DNA of 64,000 nucleotides from Pseudomonadales bacterium (GTDB taxonomy: Bacteria; Pseudomonadota; Gammaproteobacteria; Pseudomonadales; UBA7239). The position numbers were made by a program, and so were the translations under genes. The stretch lies in NCBI GenBank assembly GCA_028280345.1, contig JANQLY010000003.1, forward strand, positions 1-64,000, read 5' to 3'. A model generated the notes under the pieces. The model ran no database searches. It worked only from the letters and a program-made list of their open reading frames with translations, and was not told the DNA's origin. Positions 56,142 through 64,000 of the stretch are shown here, in pieces (position 1 is the stretch's first letter; every line of letters starts with the position of its first letter).

Positions 56142-56178
56142 ATATATTGCGTATGGATGAATGTTGGTTGCTGCTGTT

Positions 56179-56376
56179 CTAGTGGTATTCCTTGCCGCCG
56201 ACTAAGGGCAGCTCACCCTGGGCGGCGTGTTCGCCATCTTTTTCCATATAGTGGTGCATGTAGTTTTGCAGGCGACTGACCACATTGGCAAGTACTTCAA
56301 TGGTCTGGCTGACCTGATCAAGGGTGATCAGGATGGTTTCCGGATCAATGTCTTCAAAATCCTGTTCGTTATCCAT
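56179..56376 (-). CDS. small coiled-coil-type protein downstream of nrdB
   Basis: 65 residues from the ATG at 56376 (MDNEQDFEDIDPETILI); the open frame to 56415 is not needed. The acidic N-terminus is followed by a heptad-like amphipathic stretch (LITLDQVSQTIEVLANVVSRLQNYMHHYM) and a short tail. I do not recognise a family. It sits 71 bp after nrdB on the same strand and may be expressed with it. Confidence 0.6.
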   Translation of the reverse strand: MDNEQDFEDIDPETILITLDQVSQTIEVLANVVSRLQNYMHHYMEKDGEHAAQGELPLVGGKEYH

Positions 56377-56447
56377 TGTGTGCCTGTCTGTTGTTGCTTT
56401 TAAACATGCCGCCACAGTGTTGACTGTGGCGGGTTATGCATTCGGGA

Positions 56448-57734
<1,287 letters not shown>

Positions 57735-57845
57735 GTCACTACCTCGGTTATCGTATGGTTAGTTTTGCTGTGTGCTTTTATTGCCTGGCGAAGCACACGA
57801 CCTCGTTTATTTTGCTCTGTCATTTTCCGGCGGGGTCTCAGGCCG

Positions 57846-57878
57846 GGCCTCCTGCGATGGTCAACGGTGCAGGAGGCC
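57846..57878. repeat. inverted repeat between nrdA and nrdB
   Basis: GGCCTCCTGC (57846-57855) is perfectly complementary to GCAGGAGGCC (57869-57878), with a 13-nt loop, inside the 183-bp gap between nrdA and nrdB. There is no T-run on the minus strand, so it is not an ordinary terminator; it may stabilise or process the mRNA. Confidence 0.75.
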
Positions 57879-57917
57879 GGCCCTCGACTTTCTCCCCCAG
57901 AAAATCGGTCAGGTCTG

Positions 57918-60815
57918 TTACTGACAAGCCTCACAGTCAGGATCGTCAATCGAACAGGCCTGGGGTACCGGTGCGGGTGCAGCAGCTGCGCCAGCGGCTT
58001 CGCCCTGTGCGGCTACGGCATTGAGAGTGCCGGTATTAATCGTGGATTTCTCGGTGCTGGTAGCGCCGAGTGCGCGCAGATAGTAGGTGGTTTTCAGGCC
58101 ACGCAACCATGCCATGCGATAGGTAATGTCGAGTTTCTTACCGTTGGCACCGGAGATATACAGGTTCAGTGACTGGGCCTGGTCGATCCATTTCTGACGA
58201 CGGGCCGCTGCATCTACCAGCCAGCGCGGTTCAATTTCAAACGAGGTGGCATACAGCGCCTTGAGATCGTCAGGAATGCGATCAATTTTCTGCACGCTGC
58301 CTTCGTAGTATTTGAGGTCGTTAACCATGACCTGATCCCACAGACCGCGATCTTTGAGGTCGCGAATCAGATAGGGGTTAACAACGGTAAACTCACCGGA
58401 CAGATTCGATTTCACATAGAGGTTCTGATAGGTGGGTTCGATGGATTGACTGACACCGGTAATATTGGCAATCGTTGCCGTCGGGGCAATCGCCATTACA
58501 TTGGAGTTACGCATACCGGTGGTTTTAACTTGCTCGCGCAGGCTTTCCCAGTCGAGAGTCTGGCTGAAGTCGGTTTCGAGATATTGTGCACCGCGGCTTT
58601 TCTCCAGCACTTTGAGTGAGTCAATGGGCAGAATGCCTTTGCTCCACAGCGAGCCTTCGTAGGAAGAGTAGCGACCGCGTTCCTCGGCGAGTTCACTGGA
58701 TGCCTGAATTGCATAGTAGCTGACAGCTTCCATGGAGCGATCAGCAAAATCAACTGCCTCATCGGAAGCGTAGGCAACTTGCTGCTTGTACAGCGCATCC
58801 TGGAAACCCATGATGCCCATGCCGATCGGGCGATGGCGCATGTTGGAGGTGCGTGCCTGCGGTACCGAGTAGTAGTTGATATCGATCACGTTGTCGAGCA
58901 TGCGAATCGCAGTCTTGATCGTGCGTTGCAGTTTTTCCAGATCGAGTTTGCCATCCACAATATGCTGTGGCAGATTAACCGAACCGAGGTTACACACGGC
59001 AATCTCTTCCTCGTTGGTATTGAGGGTGATTTCTGTGCACAGGTTGGAGCTGTGTACCACGCCGGTGTGTTGTTGTGGCGAGCGGATGTTGCACGAGTCC
59101 TTGAAGGTGATCCACGGGTGGCCGGTTTCAAATACCATGCCGAGCATCTTGCGCCACAGGTCCTGCGCCTTGACGCGCTTGAACAGTTTCAATGCGCCGT
59201 TTTCAGTTTGTCTTTCGTACTCTTCGTAGCGCGCTTCAAATGCCGGGCCGTACAGATCGTGCAGGTCGGGCACATCGTTGGGTGAAAACAGGGTCCAGTT
59301 GCCGTCTTCAAACACACGCTTCATAAACAGATCCGGAATCCAGTTAGCGGTGTTCATGTCGTGGGTGCGGCGGCGATCATCACCGGTGTTTTTACGCAGC
59401 TCAAGAAACTCTTCGATGTCCATGTGCCAGGTTTCAAGGTAGGCACATACAGCGCCCTTACGCTTGCCGCCCTGGTTAACTGCGACGGCGGTATCGTTCA
59501 CCACCTTGAGGAAGGGCACTACACCCTGGCTCTTGCCGTTGGTACCTTTAATGTAGGCACCGAGTGCACGCACCTGGGTCCAGTCGTTACCGAGACCACC
59601 GGCCCATTTTGATAACAGCGCATTGTCGCGCATGGAGTTGTAAATGCCTTCGAGGTCGTCTGGCACGGTAGTCAGGTAGCACGACGACAACTGCGGCCGC
59701 AGTGTGGCGGCATTAAACAGGGTCGGTGTGGAGCTCATGTAGTCGAAGGAGGAGAGCAGGTTATAGAACTCAATCGCACGCTCTTCACGCTGGTCTTCAT
59801 TAATCGCCAGACCCATCGCAACACGCATAAAGAAAGTCTGTGGCAGTTCGAAACGAATTTCATCGCTGCTATGCAGGAAGTAGCGGTCGTAAAGGGTTTG
59901 CAGTCCGAGGTAGTTAAACTGTAGGTCGCGGTCTGCCTGTAAGGCCTTGCCGAGTTTTTCCAGATCAAACTCGCGCAGTACCGGGTTGAGCAGCTCGAGT
60001 TCAATGCCTTTATTAATAAAGGCTGGGAAGGCGGTGGCGTAGAGGCTGTGCATCTCGCCGTGGGTAGCTGCCTTGGCCGTGCCGAGGAAACTCAATGCCT
60101 CGCTGCGCAGGTTATCGAGCAACAGGCGCGCAGTGACATAGGAGTAATTAGGTTCCTGCTCCACGAGGGTGCGGGCAGTCATCACCAGCGAGGTATTCAC
60201 ATCGTCAATGGAGACACCGTCGTAGAGATTTTTCAGCGCTTCATCGAGGATGGTTTTCTCGCTGACTTCCGGCAGGCCTGCACAGGCTTCACGTACAACC
60301 GTGGTAAGGCGTTCGGTATCCAGCGGCTGTTGGCTGCCATCAGCGAGTACAACATTAATGCTATGGCTCAGCGGTGAAGCTGTACTTACTTCTTCCTCGT
60401 CTTTTTGTTTACGCAGACGCGCATGTTCTTCGCGATAAAGAACGTAGTCGCGAGCGACCTTCTGCTCGCCGCCGCGCATCAGCGCCAGTTCCACCTGGTC
60501 CTGGATCTCTTCAATATGAATCGTACCGCCGGAGGGCATGCGGCGTTTGAACGTGTCGAGGATCTGCATACACAGGCCGTTTACAAGCTCGTGGACACGG
60601 GAAGAAGCTGCTGCGGTGCCGCCTTCTACAGCGAGGAAAGCCTTGGTCATGGCAACAGCGATCTTGCTTTCATCAAACGGCACGACCGTGCCATTGCGTT
60701 TGATAACTCGCAACTGGCCTGGTGCAGTTGCACTGATCGTTGTTTGAACGGGTTCCGTCGTAGTTTGGGTGTTTGCTGTTGTGTTTGCCGTGCTCTCGCT
60801 GATTTCTGTCTGCAT
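57918..60815 (-). CDS. nrdA: class I ribonucleotide reductase, alpha (catalytic) subunit
   Basis: 965 residues. Two ATP-cone allosteric domains are visible at the N-terminus (LRVIKRNGTVVPFDESKI at about 34 and INVVLADGSQQPLDTERL at about 155). The catalytic core has the redox Cys in PQLSSCYLTTV, the thiyl-radical Cys with its Asn and Glu in SSNLCTEITLN, and the second redox Cys in IAVCNLGSVN. A Thr-rich N-terminal tail and an Ala/Pro-rich C-terminal linker ending in DCEAC (the relay cysteines) are present. It makes dNDPs. The double ATP-cone suggests dATP control; the far-upstream operator sites are noted separately. Confidence 0.96.
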   Translation of the reverse strand: MQTEISESTANTTANTQTTTEPVQTTISATAPGQLRVIKRNGTVVPFDESKIAVAMTKAFLAVEGGTAAASSRVHELVNGLCMQILDTFKRRMPSGGTIHIEEIQDQVELALMRGGEQKVARDYVLYREEHARLRKQKDEEEVSTASPLSHSINVVLADGSQQPLDTERLTTVVREACAGLPEVSEKTILDEALKNLYDGVSIDDVNTSLVMTARTLVEQEPNYSYVTARLLLDNLRSEALSFLGTAKAATHGEMHSLYATAFPAFINKGIELELLNPVLREFDLEKLGKALQADRDLQFNYLGLQTLYDRYFLHSSDEIRFELPQTFFMRVAMGLAINEDQREERAIEFYNLLSSFDYMSSTPTLFNAATLRPQLSSCYLTTVPDDLEGIYNSMRDNALLSKWAGGLGNDWTQVRALGAYIKGTNGKSQGVVPFLKVVNDTAVAVNQGGKRKGAVCAYLETWHMDIEEFLELRKNTGDDRRRTHDMNTANWIPDLFMKRVFEDGNWTLFSPNDVPDLHDLYGPAFEARYEEYERQTENGALKLFKRVKAQDLWRKMLGMVFETGHPWITFKDSCNIRSPQQHTGVVHSSNLCTEITLNTNEEEIAVCNLGSVNLPQHIVDGKLDLEKLQRTIKTAIRMLDNVIDINYYSVPQARTSNMRHRPIGMGIMGFQDALYKQQVAYASDEAVDFADRSMEAVSYYAIQASSELAEERGRYSSYEGSLWSKGILPIDSLKVLEKSRGAQYLETDFSQTLDWESLREQVKTTGMRNSNVMAIAPTATIANITGVSQSIEPTYQNLYVKSNLSGEFTVVNPYLIRDLKDRGLWDQVMVNDLKYYEGSVQKIDRIPDDLKALYATSFEIEPRWLVDAAARRQKWIDQAQSLNLYISGANGKKLDITYRMAWLRGLKTTYYLRALGATSTEKSTINTGTLNAVAAQGEAAGAAAAPAPVPQACSIDDPDCEACQ

Positions 60816-61011
60816 ATTACCGCCGCCTGCTAATCCTGCTGTTATAGGTTGACTGACTGCTCTGGTCGCACATCAGGTGGCGCCAGAGCTCCAACGTTTA
60901 ACCCATAGTCTGATCAATTGCCGGATGAGGTGGCTTGTTTGGCGTTTTTGGTGGTCTGGTTCCGTCACCAATCCCGTTTTATCAAGTCCCTGCAACACTT
61001 CATTACACTGT

Positions 61012-61055
61012 GTCATTGACAGTCATCACGGTGTTGCCTGATGACTGTCAATGAC
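61012..61055. repeat. perfect 16-bp inverted repeat in the nrdA leader
   Basis: GTCATTGACAGTCATC (61012-61027) and GATGACTGTCAATGAC (61040-61055) are perfectly complementary across a 12-nt loop. Each arm also holds a smaller palindrome (TGACAGTCA or TGACTGTCA). No T-run follows on the minus strand. Confidence 0.9.
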
Positions 61056-61620
61056 CCTCGGTTAACCTGTACAACCCGGTATATCACCGATCCTGTAACC
61101 CGACATGTAACTGATACTGACTATGCCGTTTTATGTCGCCAAACCAACCCTGGTGGTTGACTCAGCGCCCCGGTGGCGTGATTGATGGCAGCTTTTTAGT
61201 GTCTGAAAACTGGCTCGTAGAGTGTTGTCACCTGTTTTCAGCTTGTTGGTACCATGTCTGCTAACTGCCTGACTCGATAACCAACTCCCCCTGTAAAACC
61301 GTTTTAACCGTATCTGTATCTTCATCGTTCGATTGCCATGCCATACCGCTAAAGGCCGATAAACAGCTGTGATAAACAACGACCTGGCCCGATCTGTGGT
61401 TATCACTGTTTGTTTTTCGGTCTTTGACCGGCCTGCAACAGGCAACGGGTAGTGACCCGTCAGCTGTGGCAGGGTGGGATAGTGCAAATTTGCCAACCAC
61501 ACACCACAACAGGTCATTACTCCAATCTCTACTCTCACAATAAGCTTGATTTAAGTGCTGTTATTGCGATTTCGCTGGCTAAAACAGGTCTGTAAAAAGT
61601 AGCCCCCGGAATCTCGCCTA

Positions 61621-61636
61621 CCCCAATATATTGGGG
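61621..61636. promoter_or_regulatory. NrdR box 1 (perfect palindrome)
   Basis: CCCCAATATATTGGGG is a perfect 16-bp palindrome whose core CAATATATTG fits the NrdR-box core CWATATATWG. NrdR is the ATP/dATP-sensing repressor of ribonucleotide reductase genes. Confidence 0.75.
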
Positions 61637-61651
61637 TACTGGAAAAACGAT

Positions 61652-61667
61652 ATACAAGATAATGCGG
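61652..61667. promoter_or_regulatory. NrdR box 2 (weaker)
   Basis: ATACAAGATAATGCGG matches about 11 of 16 positions of the NrdR consensus and starts exactly 31 bp after box 1, the usual three-helical-turn phasing of paired NrdR boxes. Confidence 0.6.
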
Positions 61668-61684
61668 TTTACCGCTAAATGCAA
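61656..61684 (-). promoter_or_regulatory. candidate nrdA promoter overlapping NrdR box 2
   Basis: On the minus strand TTGCAT (61684-61679), a 17-bp spacer and TATCTT (61661-61656). The -10 lies within NrdR box 2. Hexamers are moderate; a better -35 (TTGACA) lies at 61740-61735 but lacks a good -10. Confidence 0.4.
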
Positions 61685-61715
61685 GTCATAAGTCTGGGGG
61701 TTTTTTGTGAATATC

Positions 61716-61814
61716 GGTGGATAAAGTGTGAATTTGTCAAATAAGTCACATTTATCAACATTTTTTGACTTTTACTGTGGTGAAGCAGAAGCCCGGAAAG
61801 CCGGGTTATCCACA
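61716..61814. promoter_or_regulatory. DnaA-box-like cluster upstream of the nrd promoter
   Basis: A perfect DnaA box TTATCCACA lies at 61806-61814. One-mismatch versions are at 61716-61724 (GGTGGATAA, reverse) and 61752-61760 (TTATCAACA). DnaA control of nrdAB is known in E. coli. Confidence 0.55.
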
Positions 61815-61835
61815 TCAACGGGGTAACGAAGGATG

Positions 61836-62060
61836 TCACTCCTGGTCGACAGAGTCTGGCTTACCGGATTTGTAGTCAGTGAGTTGTTTGCCTTCGCGCT
61901 GTTGTTTTAGCTGATGATAAATCTCTTCGCGGTGCACTGGCGTTTCACGCGGTGCGTCGATGCCGATGCGAACCTGGTTGCCTTTTGTTGATAACACGGT
62001 AATGGTGATGTTGTCACCAATGAGAAAGCTTTCTCCGCAACGGCGGCTCAGAATTAACAT
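61836..62060 (-). CDS. csrA: carbon storage regulator CsrA/RsmA
   Basis: 74 residues. [23 protein letters not shown] at the start and [22 protein letters not shown] contain the conserved RNA-binding surface; the C-terminal extension [21 protein letters not shown] is longer than the 61-residue E. coli protein. It is a dimeric RNA-binding post-transcriptional regulator. An AAAGGAGAT ribosome site precedes the ATG. A CCCGG/CCGGG hairpin (61792-61805) follows the stop, without a T-run. Confidence 0.97.
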   Translation of the reverse strand: MLILSRRCGESFLIGDNITITVLSTKGNQVRIGIDAPRETPVHREEIYHQLKQQREGKQLTDYKSGKPDSVDQE

Positions 62061-62273
62061 CGGAATATCTCCTTTTCTTTGGAACTGCTCTAATCCCTTT
62101 GTCCTGGCGAATATGTAGATACATCCTGGGTAGGAAGGGTCGCTTCGACGAAAGATTATAAAGAATAAATCAGGCAGGTGCTATAAGTAGCACGTAGCTG
62201 TGCAGAACGGCTGTGACTTATCATTCAGAGGCGTTAAAACAGACTATTTTTTGATAGTGGCTGGTGATGAAGG

Positions 62274-63179
62274 TTACGAGGTTTGCAGTAGAAACTCCAT
62301 CAGTGCCTTTTGTGCATGCAAACGATTTTCTGCCTCTTCCCAGATCACCGAGCGCGGGTCATCAAGCAGATCTTCACTGATTTCCTCGCCGCGGTGGGCA
62401 GGCAAACAGTGCATAAAAATTACATCGTCTGCCGCCGCATCAAGCAATTCCCGTGTGACCTGATAGGGTTGAAAAACGCTTTTGCGATCCTGTTGCTCGT
62501 CTTCCTGACCCATGGAAGCCCATACATCGGTGACTACGACCTGGGCATTGGCCACGGCTTCGCGAGGATCTTCAAGCACAGTAACGCGCTCTGCATTGTC
62601 GGCTACCAGTTGTGCATCGGGTGTAAAGCCGGCAGGGCAGGCAATGCTCAGATTAAAGTCGAACTGACACGCTGCATTAATATAGGACTGGCACATATTG
62701 TTGCCGTCACCGATCCACGCAACTTTTTTACCCTGAATATCACCGCGCTGTTCGATCCAGGTTTGCATATCCGCGAGCAACTGGCACGGGTGAAAGCTGT
62801 CGGTCAATGCATTGATAACCGGTACACAGGAGTATTGTGCAAAACGTTCGATTTTTTCGTGCTCGTAGGTGCGCACCATAATGATGTCCACCATGCGCGA
62901 CATCACGCGGGCGGAATCCTCTATAGGCTCGCCGCGGCCGAGCTGCGTATCCCGCGGTGCGAGAAACATGGCGTGGCCGCCAAGCTGTGCCATGCCCGCC
63001 TCAAACGAGACGCGGGTACGTGTGGAGGACTTCTCAAAGATCATGCCGAGCACCTTGTTTCTGAAGGGCTCACCGGCGCTGCCCTCACGGTGCTGTGCCT
63101 TGAGTTCGATGGCGCGCGCGATCACCTGCTGCAGTTCAGCCGGGGAAAGGTCGAGTAATGTCAGAAAATGTCTGGCCAT
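62274..63179 (-). CDS. argF: ornithine carbamoyltransferase
   Basis: 301 residues. The carbamoyl-phosphate motif STRTR is in [25 protein letters not shown] is in [15 protein letters not shown], and the ornithine/Cys loop is [12 protein letters not shown]. It converts ornithine and carbamoyl phosphate to citrulline in arginine synthesis. It lies 104 bp after argD on the same strand, in an argD-argF arrangement. Confidence 0.97.
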   Translation of the reverse strand: MARHFLTLLDLSPAELQQVIARAIELKAQHREGSAGEPFRNKVLGMIFEKSSTRTRVSFEAGMAQLGGHAMFLAPRDTQLGRGEPIEDSARVMSRMVDIIMVRTYEHEKIERFAQYSCVPVINALTDSFHPCQLLADMQTWIEQRGDIQGKKVAWIGDGNNMCQSYINAACQFDFNLSIACPAGFTPDAQLVADNAERVTVLEDPREAVANAQVVVTDVWASMGQEDEQQDRKSVFQPYQVTRELLDAAADDVIFMHCLPAHRGEEISEDLLDDPRSVIWEEAENRLHAQKALMEFLLQTS

Positions 63180-63283
63180 CGTGTTGTTTACAGTTATTGC
63201 TTGGTTAACAGCTTGTTGCTGAAAAAATACTATCCTGTGCCAGCTCGTGCTGGCATCGCATCGATCAAATCAGGCAAACAGAA

Positions 63284-64000
63284 CTAAACGGACGTCGCGT
63301 CTGATGATCCCCAATCCTTAATCAGGGGAACCAGGATATCTACCACCTGCTGTGCCTGTTCATCAGTCATAATCAGCGGTGGCAAGAGACGAATCGTATT
63401 GCCTGCGGTGACATTTATCAATAGGCCTTGCGCGGCGGCTTTGGCCACGAGTTCTGCGCAGGGCTGGTCAAGCTCGATACCGATCATCAGTCCCTGGCCG
63501 CGAATCTCCCTGACACAGGACGCGCCTTTCAGTAACTCCTTGAATTGACTGAGGAAAAAGCTACCGAGCTGAGCAGCTCGCGCTGGCAGATTCTGTTCAG
63601 ATAGCACGTTGAGTGTCGCCAGAGCAGTGGCGCAGCCGAGCGGGTTGCCGCCATAAGTGGAACCGTGATTGCCTGGTTGCAGAGTCTGTGCTGCTGCACC
63701 GCGGGCCAGGCAAGCGCCTATCGGAAAGCCATTGCCAAGCCCTTTGGCCACTGTCACCACATCGGGCAGCAAGCCGCATTGTTGATACGCAAAGAACGAG
63801 CCGGTGCGGCCATTGCCGGTCTGGATTTCGTCGAGCATAAGTAGCCAGCCCTGTCGATCGCAGATGTCTCGCAGTTTGGGTAGATAACTTGCCGCAGGCA
63901 CATTGACACCGCCTTCACCCTGCACGGGCTCCACCAGAATCGCTACGATATCTGCATTGTTGGCGGCCATCTGTTCGATACTGTTGATATCGTTGAAGGG
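63284..64000 (-). CDS. argD: acetylornithine aminotransferase, C-terminal part (5' end outside window)
   Basis: 239 codons of a class III PLP aminotransferase; the frame continues beyond the right edge (upstream residues PFNDINSIEQ are visible). The cofactor segment LLMLDEIQTGNGRTGSFFAYQ and the PLP lysine in DVVTVAKGLGNGFPIGA are present, followed by GSTYGGNPLGCATALA. With argF next to it, the acetylornithine role is well supported, though it cannot be told from succinylornithine transaminase on sequence alone. Confidence 0.94.
   Translation of the reverse strand, partial: PFNDINSIEQMAANNADIVAILVEPVQGEGGVNVPAASYLPKLRDICDRQGWLLMLDEIQTGNGRTGSFFAYQQCGLLPDVVTVAKGLGNGFPIGACLARGAAAQTLQPGNHGSTYGGNPLGCATALATLNVLSEQNLPARAAQLGSFFLSQFKELLKGASCVREIRGQGLMIGIELDQPCAELVAKAAAQGLLINVTAGNTIRLLPPLIMTDEQAQQVVDILVPLIKDWGSSDATSV

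Larger units (their letters stand above)
60816..61835. other. 1-kb gene-free region between csrA and nrdA (long nrdA leader and promoter)
   Basis: No credible gene lies here; open frames at 61131-61538 and 61261-61509 do not look protein-like. It holds two NrdR-box-like sites, DnaA-box-like sites, a candidate promoter and a 16-bp inverted repeat, which suggests a leader of about 0.8 kb before nrdA. Confidence 0.65.

Noticed and set aside
61131..61538. 135-codon open frame (minus) between csrA and nrdA
   Set aside because: Composition is not protein-like (many Arg, Ser, Thr and His without pattern), no family motif is recognisable, and no ribosome-binding site precedes it. More likely non-coding leader.
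62310..63158. 282-codon open frame on the plus strand
   Set aside because: It is antisense to argF, whose motifs are certain.

Overview
The window is chromosomal DNA of a marine-type gammaproteobacterium, probably in or near the Cellvibrionales/Spongiibacteraceae-like groups. This placement is an inference from gene content and order (zapE-rplM-rpsI-petABC-sspA-sspB, nrdA-nrdB, csrA, argF, zapG), not from a marker phylogeny. Coding density is high. No rRNA, tRNA, CRISPR array, insertion sequence or prophage was recognised. Both ends cut through genes: an acyl-CoA synthetase on the left and argD on the right.

Layout. 1-14.8 kb: an accessory catabolic region with two AMP-forming acyl-CoA synthetases, a MipA-like outer-membrane protein, alpha/beta hydrolases, an MltF-like lytic transglycosylase, a PfkB-family kinase, a patatin, SDR enzymes, a stand-alone cyclic-nucleotide-binding protein, and a class II aldolase / aldehyde dehydrogenase / SDR run. 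15-21.4 kb: a membrane receptor-like protein with two cytoplasmic FHA domains and an extracytoplasmic beta-propeller, a PEGA lipoprotein, a PIN-PhoH ATPase and a small charged protein. 21.4-30 kb (minus strand): marC, then a probable operon read RND exporter - SDR - mauB - mauE - mauD - mauA - c-type cytochrome - quinone oxidoreductase. The mau genes encode a tryptophan tryptophylquinone (TTQ) amine dehydrogenase and two of its maturation proteins. 30-43.1 kb: a second catabolic region with a membrane-anchored sulfatase, an acyl-CoA synthetase overlapping a Rieske oxygenase, dgkA, an amidase, a QueF-like protein lacking the usual active-site cysteine, a dienelactone-hydrolase-like protein, a TauD-type dioxygenase, an amidohydrolase, and a divergent pair of CoA enzymes (CaiB-type transferase and crotonase) whose domain order looks permuted.

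43.2-50.6 kb is conserved housekeeping: zapG, an alpha/beta hydrolase, zapE, rplM-rpsI, petABC (cytochrome bc1) and sspA-sspB. It is followed by an AT-richer gene for a secreted RCC1/VCBS repeat protein (50.9-53.1 kb), a dihydrodipicolinate-reductase-like dehydrogenase, an M50-like membrane protease and an MscS channel. 56.2-64 kb (minus strand) carries argD, argF, csrA, nrdA, nrdB and a 65-residue ORF. About 1 kb without genes separates csrA from nrdA. It holds two NrdR-box-like palindromes 31 bp apart, DnaA-box-like sites and a perfect 16-bp inverted repeat, which points to an nrd promoter about 0.8 kb upstream of nrdA and a long leader.

How the genes fit together: the TTQ dehydrogenase would oxidise a primary amine in the periplasm and pass electrons through the operon's cytochrome to the respiratory chain. 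The resulting aldehyde could be handled by aldehyde dehydrogenases such as the one at 12.3 kb. The acyl-CoA synthetases, CoA transferase, crotonase, Rieske oxygenase, SDRs and hydrolases look like parts of aerobic degradation of hydrophobic acids, possibly steroid- or terpenoid-like, but the substrates cannot be read from the sequence.
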